A stretch of 64,000 nucleotides of DNA from an uncultured Verrucomicrobiota bacterium. Lineage in GTDB: Bacteria; Verrucomicrobiota; Verrucomicrobiia; Opitutales; Opitutaceae. The position numbers and the translations under genes are program-made. Positions 1-8,510 of this stretch are shown piece after piece; position 1 is the first letter of the stretch, and every line of letters starts with the position of its first letter. The notes under the pieces were generated by a model. That model made no database searches. It was not told the DNA's origin and was given only the letters and a program-made list of their open reading frames with translations. Location of the stretch: assembly GCA_903898675.1 (NCBI GenBank), contig CAIUGM010000004.1, forward strand, positions 16,450-80,449. Direction: 5' to 3'.

Positions 1-2
1 GC

Positions 3-593
3 GTGACCGCGCCGGAGCAACGGGTGCTCTCGCGCATCGAGCGGTTCATTGAAGAGGATGCGACGCTCGCGGATTTCATCCTGCGCTCCGGCCTCACCGA
101 ACTCGCCGCCGAGGTGCTGCAGGCGCCCGCGGTGTTGTTCAAGGAGAAGATAAATTTCAAGCTCCCCAACGGCCAGGGCTTCACGCCGCATCAGGACATC
201 CAGCCGGGCTGGGACACTTACGCCGGCTACTTCATTTCGGTCCTCGTCACCATCGACCCGAGCACCGAGGAGAACGGCTGCATCGAGCTCGCCGCCGGCC
301 ACCACCAGCGCGGCTGGCTGGGCGAGCGCATGAAGCCGCTCACGCCGGAGCAGTTGGTCGGGGTCAAATTCACCAAGTATCCCACCGCGCCCGGCGACAT
401 TGTGATCTTCGACTGTTTCGCCCCGCACCAGTCCGCGCCGAACCTGACGACCAGCGCGCGGCGCAATCTTTACCTGACTTACAACCGGGCGGCCGAGGGT
501 GATTTTCGCGCCCGTTACTTTGCCGACAAGCGGGCGGCGTTTCCGCCCGACGCCGAGCGCAAGCCCGGCCAGCGCCTTGAATTCAAAGTCTGA
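3..593 (+). CDS. phytanoyl-CoA dioxygenase (PhyH) family protein, 5' truncated
   Basis: This is a member of the Fe(II)/2-oxoglutarate-dependent PhyH oxygenase family, and the window edge probably removes its N-terminus. In the visible 196 residues the iron-binding set is present: the H-x-D pair at H63/D65 (PHQD), a distal H142 (PHQSAPN), and R153 as the likely 2-oxoglutarate-binding arginine. The GTG at position 3 is only the first available start. Family members usually carry several tens of residues before this point, so the true start is likely upstream. It ends 7 bases before the TolC-like gene and may head the exporter operon. The founding enzyme alpha-hydroxylates acyl-CoA. A role in hydroxylating a lipid chain fits the neighbouring sphingolipid genes but is inference, because PhyH substrates vary widely. 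Confidence 0.8.
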   Translation: MTAPEQRVLSRIERFIEEDATLADFILRSGLTELAAEVLQAPAVLFKEKINFKLPNGQGFTPHQDIQPGWDTYAGYFISVLVTIDPSTEENGCIELAAGHHQRGWLGERMKPLTPEQLVGVKFTKYPTAPGDIVIFDCFAPHQSAPNLTTSARRNLYLTYNRAAEGDFRARYFADKRAAFPPDAERKPGQRLEFKV

Positions 594-600
594 TCCCACC

Positions 601-2154
601 GTGACCACATTCGCCGCCGGCCTCCGCCGCCCGGCCCGCCGCTGGTTGCGCGGGCTGGGCAGCAGCACCCTCCTCCTGTCCGCCCGCCTCGCCTGGGGCG
701 GCGAATCCCCGGCCGCCACGATTTCCCTGCGCGACGCCCTGGGCTCCACCCTCGAACACAGCCCCGCGCTGCGCGTGCAAAAGTCCGTCATCGAGCAGAA
801 GTCCGGCCTGCTCGACCAGGCCAGCGGGGCCTTTGACTGGACGGGCACCGGCGGGGTCAGCTTTAACCGCGACCGCACGCCCGTGCCCGGCCTGCCCGGC
901 ACGGAGCCGGTCAACCGCACGAACAGCACCGCCTACAACGTGGGGGTCGACCATCTCTTCCGGAACGGCGTCTCGGTGCGCCCCTCCGTTAACATCGGCG
1001 TGGATGAAAACCTCTTCCCGGCCAGCCCGACCTACGGGGCCTCGCAACTGAGCGTGGAAATCATTGTCCCGCTGCTGCGCGGACTCGGTCACGACAGCAC
1101 GGGGGCGGCCGAGGCCGCGGCCCGCGGCGACATCGCGGTGGCGCGCCTGCTTTACCAGCACGCCCTCTCCGCGCAGGCCTTCGCCACCGCCGCCAACTAC
1201 TGGACCTGCCGCCGGGCCGACGACACGCTCGTGGTGCAGCGCGATGTCGAGCAGGCGGCCGGACGCCTCGTCGAATCCACCAAGGTCCTGGTGAAGAGCG
1301 GCGTTTTCCCGCCGGCCTACCTCCTGCAGGCCGAGGCCAATCTCCGCGACAAGCGCACCGTGCGCATCAATGCCGAACTCGACGCCCTCAACGCCCGCTT
1401 CACCCTCGGCCAGTCGCTGGGCCTGGCGCCCGAAGCCATCGCCGCCACGCCGGCCCCCGTGGATCCCTTTCCCCGCCTCGCGAGCGCCATCGCGCCGTTC
1501 GATGCCGCGACCCGCAGCGCGCTGATCGTGCGCGCCCTGCATCATCGCGCCGACTATCGCGCCTCCCAGCAAAGCCTCGTGCCGCTGAACATTCTCGCCC
1601 GGCAGGCCGAGCTCAACCTCAAGCCCGAGGTCAACCTCTCCGCCTCGACCGGCTACAAGGGCCTCGGCGCCGGCAGTTCGCCCCTCACGGCACTGGACCA
1701 GCGCGTGACCGGACTCAACGGCCAGTTGGGCGTCTCCTTCGCCTGGCCGTTCCACAACAGCTACCAGCGCGGGCTCCTGCGCGAGCGCCGGGCCAACCAG
1801 GACCAGGCCGAGGCCGAGACCGTGCAACTCGCCCAGGGCGTCGCCGGCGAGGTGCTCATCGCCCTGGAGCAACTGCGCCTGCGCGCCGATACCGTGCGCT
1901 CCGCGGCGGAGACGGTCGACATCGCCAAGCGGGCCGTCGCCGCCCAATACGACCAGCTCAAGACCGGCGACGGCACGATCCTCGACGTGATCACGCTGGA
2001 GAACCTCTATTCGTCCGCCCGCATCAGCTATATCGGGGCCGACGCCTCGTATGCGATCGCCGTCGCCCAGTTGCGCTATGCGCTCGGGGACGTTTTCGAC
2101 GACACCGCCCCGAGCCTCACCCTGACCGACCTCACCACCGCGCCGGCCCTTTGA
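601..2154 (+). CDS. TolC family outer-membrane channel protein
   Basis: This is an outer-membrane efflux protein of the TolC/OEP family, about 517 residues. It has an N-terminal Arg-rich signal segment followed by a hydrophobic stretch (STLLLSARLAWG). Two OEP repeats follow, with long Ala/Gln/Glu-rich helices typical of the periplasmic tunnel (for example around residues 200-290 and 420-480). I chose the GTG at 601. The longer frame from 499 would overlap the upstream PhyH gene by 95 bases and add a non-signal-like N-terminus. It is followed 26 bases later by the HlyD-type adaptor, then two permeases and an ATPase, so it is very probably the outer-membrane exit duct of that tripartite ABC exporter. 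Confidence 0.88.
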   Translation: MTTFAAGLRRPARRWLRGLGSSTLLLSARLAWGGESPAATISLRDALGSTLEHSPALRVQKSVIEQKSGLLDQASGAFDWTGTGGVSFNRDRTPVPGLPGTEPVNRTNSTAYNVGVDHLFRNGVSVRPSVNIGVDENLFPASPTYGASQLSVEIIVPLLRGLGHDSTGAAEAAARGDIAVARLLYQHALSAQAFATAANYWTCRRADDTLVVQRDVEQAAGRLVESTKVLVKSGVFPPAYLLQAEANLRDKRTVRINAELDALNARFTLGQSLGLAPEAIAATPAPVDPFPRLASAIAPFDAATRSALIVRALHHRADYRASQQSLVPLNILARQAELNLKPEVNLSASTGYKGLGAGSSPLTALDQRVTGLNGQLGVSFAWPFHNSYQRGLLRERRANQDQAEAETVQLAQGVAGEVLIALEQLRLRADTVRSAAETVDIAKRAVAAQYDQLKTGDGTILDVITLENLYSSARISYIGADASYAIAVAQLRYALGDVFDDTAPSLTLTDLTTAPAL

Positions 2155-2180
2155 CCCGTCCGGCCCAGTTATCTCGTCCG

Positions 2181-3101
2181 ATGAAATCCCGCCCATTCCT
2201 CCGCCTCGCGTTCCTGAGCCTCCTGCTCCTGCCCCTCGGCGCCACCGCCGACACGCTCTCGGCCCTCGGCCGCGTGCTGCCCCGCTCCGGCATTGTCGAA
2301 CTCTACGGCCCGGCGGCCGACACCGTGCAGTCCGTCAACGCCCGGGAGGGCGACTGGGTGGAGCCCGGCCAATCGCTGGCCACCCTCAGCTCGGCCCCCG
2401 CCGCCCGGACGCGCCTGCAGCAAGCCGAGGCCGAGCTCGCGGCGACCCGGGTCAGCAACGACCGGGACCTGGAGATCGCCCGGTCCCAGATCGCCACGGC
2501 CGAACTGGAAATGAAGTATGCGCTCAACCGCTTCGACCGCATCATGGCCGCCGGCAACAGCGAGTTCATCTCCCCCGACCAGATCGAGTCGCGCACGCTC
2601 GGCAAGCAGCAGGCCGAGCTGAAGCTCGCCCAGGCCACGCAAAACCTGGCCCGCCTCAAGTCCGACGCCGGCCGCAGCCTGCGCGCGGCCGAGGCCGAGG
2701 TCGAGGCCGCCCGCGCCGTCGTCGCCACCGCCGAGGTGCGGGCGCCGCTCAAGGCCCAGCTGCTGAAGGTCCGCGCCCGCCCCGGCGCGCCGGCCGGCCG
2801 CGGGAGCCTCTTCCAACTCGGCGACACCGCCGGGATGATCGTGGTCGCCGAGGTTTACGAGGCCGACGTCCTGAAGGTAAAGGCCGGCCAGAAGGTGACC
2901 GTCAGCTCGGCCGCGCTCCCGAAGAAAATGACCGGGATCGTCACCAGCGTCAGCAGCATGATCGCCCGCAATGCCCTCGAGAGCATCGATCCCAACGAGA
3001 ACAGCCAGAGCCGCATCGTCGAGGTCACCGTGCAAATGGATGAGACGGCCCCCCTCGACCGGCTCGTGCTGCTGCAGGTCGACGTGACGATCACGCTGTA
3101 G
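2181..3101 (+). CDS. HlyD/DevB-type periplasmic adaptor subunit
   Basis: This is a membrane-fusion (adaptor) protein linking an inner-membrane ABC permease to the TolC-like duct, 306 residues. It has an N-terminal hydrophobic segment (residues about 8-22, FLRLAFLSLLLLPLGATA). A biotinyl-lipoyl half-domain follows at about 27-65 (VNAREGDWVEPGQSL), then an alpha-helical hairpin coiled coil at about 70-190. The second lipoyl half is APLKAQLLKV, and a beta-barrel domain (VAEVYEADVLKVKAGQKV) closes the protein. The ATG at 2181 gives a proper signal anchor. The earlier TTG at 2151 overlaps tolC and adds ten residues ahead of it. The relatively short coiled coil and the pairing with DevC-type permeases favour the DevB subfamily, whose known member helps export heterocyst glycolipids in Anabaena. 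Confidence 0.87.
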   Translation: MKSRPFLRLAFLSLLLLPLGATADTLSALGRVLPRSGIVELYGPAADTVQSVNAREGDWVEPGQSLATLSSAPAARTRLQQAEAELAATRVSNDRDLEIARSQIATAELEMKYALNRFDRIMAAGNSEFISPDQIESRTLGKQQAELKLAQATQNLARLKSDAGRSLRAAEAEVEAARAVVATAEVRAPLKAQLLKVRARPGAPAGRGSLFQLGDTAGMIVVAEVYEADVLKVKAGQKVTVSSAALPKKMTGIVTSVSSMIARNALESIDPNENSQSRIVEVTVQMDETAPLDRLVLLQVDVTITL

Positions 3102-3129
3102 CCGCCCCACCCGACCCGCTTTCCCGCAG

Positions 3130-4260
3130 ATGCGAACGCCCCTGGCTTGGTGCAACTCGATCGAGCAGCCGCGGCGCACCGCCGCCGCCGTCGGCGGCAT
3201 CAGCTTCGCCCTGCTGCTCATCTTCATGCAGGCCGGTTTCCTCGGGGCGGCCCGGGTCAACGTTTCCATCATCTACCAAGCCCTCGATTTCGACCTCGTC
3301 ATCCACTCGCGCGCCTACCTGACGCTCCCGCGCAGCGATCCGTTTGACCGCCTGCGCCTGCTCCAGGCGGTGTCGGTCCCGGGCGTCGGCCGCGTCACGC
3401 GCCTGCTGACCGATTCCTACGGCTGGCGCAACCCGCGCACCGGGCAGACCGCGGGGGGCATGATGATCGGCGTGCCGGCCGATTCGTCCGCCTTCGTCGA
3501 CGGGGAGATCAACCGCCAGCTCGTCACCGTCCGGCCGACGCTGACGGCCTTGATCGACCGCCGGTCGCGCCCGAGCTACGGGCCGTGGGCGGTCGGGGAG
3601 AAATGCCTGATCAACGACCAGCCGACGCTCATCACGGGTTCGTTCGCGCTCGGCATGGGCCTGCTGTCCGACGGTTGCGCCATCGTCAGTGACGAGACCT
3701 ACGAGCGGCTCATGGGGCCGGGAAACACCCGCTTCGCCAATCTCGGCCTGGTCAAGGTCGCCCCCGGCGCCGATCCCGCGCAAGTCGCCGCGGCGCTGCG
3801 GCAGCGGTTGCCCGGCGATGTGGTGATCGCGACCAAGGCGGACATCATCCGGCGCGAGCAAAACTATTTCATCAGCGTCAAGCCCGTCGGGATCATGTTC
3901 CAGGTCGGCGTGATCGTCGCCTTTGCCGCCGGCGCCGCGATTCTCTACCAGATCCTCGCCAGCGAAATGAACAACCGCCTGGGCGAGTTCGCCACCCTCA
4001 AGGCACTCGGCTATCCGTCCGCCACGATCTACGGCGTCGGCATCCAGCAGGGCCTCATCTACGCGCTGCTCGCCTACGGGCCCGCCCTCGGGCTCGCCAC
4101 GCTTCTCTACCGGCTGGCGCGGCATCTCTCCGGCTTCCCCCTCTACATGGACCTGGCGCGGGCCGGCTTCGTGCTCGGGCTCGCCCTCGCCATGTGCGCC
4201 TTCGCCGCCGTGCTCTCGCTGGGGAAGATCCGCCGCGCGGACCCGGCCGCCCTTTTCTGA
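3130..4260 (+). CDS. DevC-type FtsX-like ABC permease (first)
   Basis: This is an inner-membrane permease of the MacB/FtsX fold, 376 residues. It has one transmembrane helix near the N-terminus (about 20-42, ending in FMQAGFLGAA, close to the FMQ-x-GF pattern of cyanobacterial DevC). A large periplasmic domain of about 210 residues follows, then three C-terminal membrane helices starting at VGIMFQVGVIVAFAAGA. The cytosolic coupling segment NNRLGEFATLKALGY lies between helices two and three. It sits between the adaptor gene and a second permease of the same family, 5 bases apart, so the exporter is probably a permease heterodimer. The ATPase is encoded two genes downstream. Confidence 0.85.
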   Translation: MRTPLAWCNSIEQPRRTAAAVGGISFALLLIFMQAGFLGAARVNVSIIYQALDFDLVIHSRAYLTLPRSDPFDRLRLLQAVSVPGVGRVTRLLTDSYGWRNPRTGQTAGGMMIGVPADSSAFVDGEINRQLVTVRPTLTALIDRRSRPSYGPWAVGEKCLINDQPTLITGSFALGMGLLSDGCAIVSDETYERLMGPGNTRFANLGLVKVAPGADPAQVAAALRQRLPGDVVIATKADIIRREQNYFISVKPVGIMFQVGVIVAFAAGAAILYQILASEMNNRLGEFATLKALGYPSATIYGVGIQQGLIYALLAYGPALGLATLLYRLARHLSGFPLYMDLARAGFVLGLALAMCAFAAVLSLGKIRRADPAALF

Positions 4261-4265
4261 GCGCC

Positions 4266-5405
4266 ATGTGGTTCTGCCGCCAATTCCTGCTCGCCTGGCG
4301 CCTCCTCGCCGACCGCCCCGGCCGCTTCGTGCTCTCGATGACCGGCGTCGCCTTCGCCGTCGTGATCATGTTCACGGAACTCGGCTTCCTCAACGGCGTC
4401 ACCGACAGCTCGATCAACTTTGCCCTGCGCCTCGACGGCGACCTCGTGATCGTGCATCCGCAGCAGGAGCACCTGAAGTCCGGCGTCGAGTTTCCCCTGT
4501 TCTACCTGCAGCAGATCCGCGACGTGCCCGGGGTCGCGCTGGCTCTGCCCGTCTATACTAGCGCCAACTACTGGGCGAATCCCCAGGACGGCAGCCGCAA
4601 CCGCGTGCTCATCATTGGCGCCGACCTCGACCAGCCCATGCTGCGTTTCCCCGAGATCGCCGCCTACCGGGAGGAGCTGCGCGGCACCGACACCATGCTG
4701 TTCGACCGGCGCGCCCGCGCGGAACTCGGCCAGGTCGCCCCCGGGGTGCGGTCGCGGCTGGCCGGTCACCCCGAGCGCGTCGTGGGGCTGTTTGCCCTCG
4801 GGCCCAACTTCGCCTACGAGGGGCACGTGTTCATGAGCACGCGCAACTTCCTGCGCCTGCCCGACCAGCGGCCGGAAGACGTGGATATCGGACTGGTGCG
4901 CGTCGCCCCCGGCGAAAACATCGAGGCCGTCCGCCAGCGGATCCAGGCCCGGCTGCCGACCCAGGTCACCGTGCTGACCGCCCGGGAGATCGCGCAGCGC
5001 GAGCGCGACGTCACCACGCGCAAGGCGCCGGTCGGCATCGTCTTCGGCCTCGGGTTGATCGTGGGCTTCGCCATCGGGACCGTCGTGTGCTACCAGATTC
5101 TGTTCAACGAGGTCAGCGACCACCTGCCCCAGTTCGCGATGCTCAAGGCGATCGGGCATCCGCCGCGCACCCTCACCGCGCTCGTGCTGCACGAGGCGCT
5201 CATCCTCTCGCTCGGCGGTTTCGCGGTCGGCCTGGCCGCCGGCGCCCTGCTCTACGCGCTGCTGGAGCACCAGACGGCGCTGCAGATGGACCTGACCCCG
5301 CCGCGCGCCCTCCTCGTCCTCGTCCTCACCAGCGGCATGTGTCTGCTCGCCGGCCGCTTTGCCCTGAAAAAAGTCCAGGCCGCCGATCCGGCGGACCTGT
5401 TCTGA
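4266..5405 (+). CDS. DevC-type FtsX-like ABC permease (second)
   Basis: This is a second FtsX-fold permease, 379 residues, with the same layout as its upstream neighbour: one N-terminal helix (FVLSMTGVAFAVVIMFTELGF), a periplasmic domain and three C-terminal helices with the coupling segment SDHLPQFAMLKAIGH. The ATG at 4266, 5 bases after the previous stop, gives the membrane helix the expected spacing. The open frame from 4194 would overlap the first permease by 67 bases. Both proteins end in a similar way (ADPAALF and ADPADLF), which suggests tandem duplication and later divergence. It probably forms a heterodimer with the first permease. Confidence 0.85.
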   Translation: MWFCRQFLLAWRLLADRPGRFVLSMTGVAFAVVIMFTELGFLNGVTDSSINFALRLDGDLVIVHPQQEHLKSGVEFPLFYLQQIRDVPGVALALPVYTSANYWANPQDGSRNRVLIIGADLDQPMLRFPEIAAYREELRGTDTMLFDRRARAELGQVAPGVRSRLAGHPERVVGLFALGPNFAYEGHVFMSTRNFLRLPDQRPEDVDIGLVRVAPGENIEAVRQRIQARLPTQVTVLTAREIAQRERDVTTRKAPVGIVFGLGLIVGFAIGTVVCYQILFNEVSDHLPQFAMLKAIGHPPRTLTALVLHEALILSLGGFAVGLAAGALLYALLEHQTALQMDLTPPRALLVLVLTSGMCLLAGRFALKKVQAADPADLF

Positions 5406-5432
5406 AGCCGGCCCTTTTCCTCCCCTTTCATC

Positions 5433-6542
5433 ATGAGCCTTCCTCCTCCCCGCGAAGTCGCGATCCAAGTCTCCGGCCTGAACCATCACTTCGGCAAGGG
5501 CGAAGCCCGCAAGCAGGTGCTCTTCGACAACAACCTCGTGGTCCGGCGCGGCGAGATTGTCATCATGACCGGCCCTTCCGGCTCGGGCAAAACCACCCTG
5601 CTCACCCTGATCGGCACGCTCCGCGCCATCCAGGAGGGCAGCATCCGCATCAACGGGCAGGAACTCGCGGGTCTGCCGCCCCCCGCGCAGGTGCTGATGC
5701 GGCGCGACATCGGGTTCATCTTTCAGGCGCACAATCTCCTCAACGCCCTGAGCGCACGGCAGAACGTCCGGATGGCCGTTGAGCTCACCGCCACGCCCCG
5801 GGGCGACTACGACCGGGTCGCCGACGCCATGCTGGACGCGGTGGGGCTGTCTGATCGCGCCGCCTACAAGCCGCGCAACCTCTCCGGCGGCCAGCGCCAG
5901 CGCGTCGCCATTGCGCGCGCCCTCGTCAACCGGCCGCGCCTCGTGCTCGCCGACGAGCCCACCGCGGCCCTCGACAAGGACTCCGGCGCCAACGTCGTGC
6001 ACCTGCTCCGCGAACTCGCGAACAACCACGGCACCACGGTCATGATCGTCACGCACGACAGCCGCATCATCAGCGTGGCCGACCGGATCGTGAACATGGT
6101 CGACGGCCAGATCGTCTCCGACGTGCGCATCAAGGAAACGATGGTGATCTGCGCCATCCTCAGGAAATGCTCCGTGTTCAAGGAAATGAGCCCGTCGGAC
6201 CTGACCGACATCGCCCAGAAGATGACGGAGGAGCATTTCGCGGAAAACGAGGACATCGTCCGCGCCGGCGACACCGGCGACAAGTTCTACGTCATCGCCC
6301 GCGGCACCACCAACATCATCATCGAGTCCGCCGGCACCACCCGGGCCGTGGCCAAGCTCGGGGAGGGGGATTTCTTCGGCGAAGTCGCCCTCCTGCGCGA
6401 CCAGCCCCGCAACGCCACCGTCACCTGCCGCGAGCCGGTCGTCGTCTATTCGCTTTCCAAGGAAAATTTCCTCGCCGCGATGAAAAGCCACAAGACCTTC
6501 GATGACCAGATGTCGAACATGCTCTTCACCCGCGGGGGCTGA
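5433..6542 (+). CDS. DevA-type ABC ATPase fused to a cyclic-nucleotide-binding domain
   Basis: This ATP-binding subunit powers the exporter encoded just upstream. Residues 1-235 are a complete LolD/DevA-type ATPase: Walker A GPSGSGKT (47-54), Q-loop Q98, signature LSGGQ (150-154), Walker B LVLADE (170-175) and switch H208. The remaining 130 residues (about 237-365) are a cNMP-binding domain with a phosphate-binding cassette, FGEVALLRDQPRNATV (315-330). This keeps the Glu and Arg that usually contact the ribose and phosphate of cAMP or cGMP. DevA proteins normally end after the ATPase domain, so the fusion is unusual and implies control of transport by a cyclic nucleotide. Walker and cassette residues are all intact. 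The ligand is unknown. Confidence 0.9.
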   Translation: MSLPPPREVAIQVSGLNHHFGKGEARKQVLFDNNLVVRRGEIVIMTGPSGSGKTTLLTLIGTLRAIQEGSIRINGQELAGLPPPAQVLMRRDIGFIFQAHNLLNALSARQNVRMAVELTATPRGDYDRVADAMLDAVGLSDRAAYKPRNLSGGQRQRVAIARALVNRPRLVLADEPTAALDKDSGANVVHLLRELANNHGTTVMIVTHDSRIISVADRIVNMVDGQIVSDVRIKETMVICAILRKCSVFKEMSPSDLTDIAQKMTEEHFAENEDIVRAGDTGDKFYVIARGTTNIIIESAGTTRAVAKLGEGDFFGEVALLRDQPRNATVTCREPVVVYSLSKENFLAAMKSHKTFDDQMSNMLFTRGG

Positions 6543-7599
6543 TTCGCCGGTTAGTCACGCGGACTCCCGCCTGACTCCCTGGGAGTGGCCGGCGGCGCTG
6601 TTTCGCGTGGCGCGCGACCGCGCCTACGAGTCGTTCGGCACCCTGCCGGCGGCGCGCGACACGCCGGCGGGCCGTTATTTTTCCAGCAAGCTGCTCGGGC
6701 TGGGCTGCCGCCACAACGGAAGCCGCGGGTATGTCCTGTATCACGGCAATTTCTTCGACCCCCGCACTTACGCCGGCTTGGAGCAGGGCGGCATCGCGTG
6801 GATTCGCGCTGACGAACTCGCCCGCTTCAACCGCGAGATCCTGCCGCGCCTCGAGCGCCCCATCGTGCTCGTCACCGCCGAGTGCGACTGGTCGGTGCCG
6901 CGCGACACGCCGGCCGAGTGCGAGACGCTGGCGCGCAGCGGCCGGATCCGCCGGTGGTTTGCGAACAACCCCAGCGACGACACCTACGGCGACCTGCTCA
7001 CCCCGCTGCCGATCGGCGTGAACTACAGCCTCAAGCACACGCTCTCGCGAACCGGCGACCGGCCGGACGACCACTATTACCGGGACGACGCCATCGCTCC
7101 CGTGGCGCAGGACGCGATCTGGGCCGCCGCGGCCGCCGTGCCGCTCGCCGCGCGCCGGCCGCTCGCCTTCGGGGATTTCTGCCTGAACAATTCCTCCCGG
7201 AGCCGGCGTTTCGGCGAGTCCCGCGCCGATATCCACGCCGCGCTCCGGCCGAGCGGCTGCGTCGTGTTTCCCGAGCGGCGGCTGCCGCCCGGCCAGCTGG
7301 TCGCCGCCTACGGCCGCCACGCCTTTGTCGTCAGCCCGCATGGCAACGGGCTCGACTGTTACCGCACGTGGCTGGCACTGATCTGCGGGTGCATCGTCAT
7401 CGTCAAGCGCTCGCCCCTTGACCGGCTCTACGCCAACCTGCCGGTCGTCATCGTCGAGCGCTGGGACGAGGTCACCCCCGCGAACCTCGGCCACTGGCTC
7501 GGGCGTTTTGGCCCGCAGTTTGACCGCACCCGCCTGCAGCAGGTGCTGTCGCTCGCCTATTGGCAGGCGGAGCTGGCGCGCGTGGCCGCCGGTCCCTGA
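6502..7599 (+). CDS. putative exostosin-like glycosyltransferase
   Basis: This 365-residue soluble protein has a C-terminal block, SPHGNGLDCYRTWLALICG followed by a conserved Lys/Arg and an ERWDEV segment, that resembles the donor-binding half of exostosin-like (GT47-type) and related GT-B glycosyltransferases. I know no exact family member, so the enzyme class is tentative. The start is uncertain. The ATG at 6502 overlaps the ATPase gene by 41 bases, and no better ATG or GTG lies between its stop and the conserved region beginning near residue 27. Its 3' end overlaps the convergent PAP2 gene tail to tail by 43 bases. If it is a glycosyltransferase, it could add sugars to the lipid made by the adjacent genes. 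Confidence 0.5.
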   Translation: MTRCRTCSSPAGADSPVSHADSRLTPWEWPAALFRVARDRAYESFGTLPAARDTPAGRYFSSKLLGLGCRHNGSRGYVLYHGNFFDPRTYAGLEQGGIAWIRADELARFNREILPRLERPIVLVTAECDWSVPRDTPAECETLARSGRIRRWFANNPSDDTYGDLLTPLPIGVNYSLKHTLSRTGDRPDDHYYRDDAIAPVAQDAIWAAAAAVPLAARRPLAFGDFCLNNSSRSRRFGESRADIHAALRPSGCVVFPERRLPPGQLVAAYGRHAFVVSPHGNGLDCYRTWLALICGCIVIVKRSPLDRLYANLPVVIVERWDEVTPANLGHWLGRFGPQFDRTRLQQVLSLAYWQAELARVAAGP

Positions 7600-8510
7600 C
7601 GCCCAACCGGCCGGCGCAAGACCGCCCACACCCCGAGCGCCAGGGCCATGCCCGCCAGTCCGTCGACCACGTAATGGTGGTTGAGGTAGACCGAGGAGAA
7701 AAACACCAGCAGCCAGAAACCGGTGGCAAAGCCGCGCAGCGAGCGGAACTGCCAGGCATAGAGGACCGCGAGAAAGGTCTGCCCCACATGCAGCGAGGGA
7801 ATGGCGCCGAAGACATTGGCGTTTCGCCCGTAATAACCGGCAAACCAGTGCACCCCCAGGAGCGCGTCGAAGCGGGCCGCGCCCGCCGCCTCCGGTGCGG
7901 CCGAGAGGACCGCCGGCCCCAGTCCGTAGTGGTCCACATACCAGGGGGGCGCCGCCGGATAGGCGAGATACACCGCGTAGGCGATCAGGTTGAGCCAGAG
8001 CATCGCCCACATCACCAGGTCGGACCCGGGGAGCTTCGCCTTGAAGCACCACCAGCCGGACACGGCAAAGAAGACCGGGATGAAAAGCAGGTAGGCCGCC
8101 CCGCACACGAGGTCCAACCCCGCGTACGTGTGACCCTGCAGCCACCGGGCGGGCGTCACCAGATGATCGCCCGCGAAAATACCGAACCAGCTCAGTTCCC
8201 AGCGGTACGGCTCCGCCACCCGCACGCCGGCCCGCAGGGCCCCGGCCCAATACCGCTGCGCATCATAGACCGAGCCCACGATGAGGATCGGGAGGAAAAA
8301 AAGAAACAGCGGGCGGGCGCGCGGTCCGGCATAGTAGCCCGCCAACACCACCCCGGCCAGCCAGCCGTGGTCCGGGCGCAAGCCGCCGAGAACGGCGTGC
8401 GCCGTCAAAAAGCCCAGCGCGCCCAGGCCCGGCCACCAGCGCGCCGCCGCGCCCAGACCGTGCCACCAATCCCGCCACTCCCTGCCCAGCGCCGCTCCCG
8501 TGGTGGTCAT
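7557..8510 (-). CDS. Aur1-like PAP2 family protein, candidate inositol phosphoceramide synthase
   Basis: This is a polytopic inner-membrane protein of the PAP2 superfamily, 317 residues, with about six transmembrane helices. The active-site motifs are present: AIPSLH with H241 and NHHYVVD with H279 and D283. The PAAPPWY segment (185-191) recalls the Aur1/inositolphosphotransferase branch. Aur1 enzymes move phosphoinositol from phosphatidylinositol to ceramide. An Aur1-like gene is also found in the inositol-lipid cluster of Bacteroides. The ATG at 8510 overlaps the stop of the upstream GNAT gene as ATGA, so the two are translationally coupled. The long open frame beginning at 8777 is rejected because its extra part is antisense-like. 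Substrate assignment rests on context: reductase, phosphatidyltransferase and inositol-phosphate synthase genes lie within 9 kb. Confidence 0.78.
   Translation of the reverse strand: MTTTGAALGREWRDWWHGLGAAARWWPGLGALGFLTAHAVLGGLRPDHGWLAGVVLAGYYAGPRARPLFLFFLPILIVGSVYDAQRYWAGALRAGVRVAEPYRWELSWFGIFAGDHLVTPARWLQGHTYAGLDLVCGAAYLLFIPVFFAVSGWWCFKAKLPGSDLVMWAMLWLNLIAYAVYLAYPAAPPWYVDHYGLGPAVLSAAPEAAGAARFDALLGVHWFAGYYGRNANVFGAIPSLHVGQTFLAVLYAWQFRSLRGFATGFWLLVFFSSVYLNHHYVVDGLAGMALALGVWAVLRRPVGRQGPAATRASSACQ

Noticed and set aside
4143..6491. 782-residue minus-strand open frame opposite the exporter genes
   Set aside because: It is a high-GC shadow of the permease and ATPase genes. It is low-complexity, rich in Gly, Asp and His, and has no family likeness.
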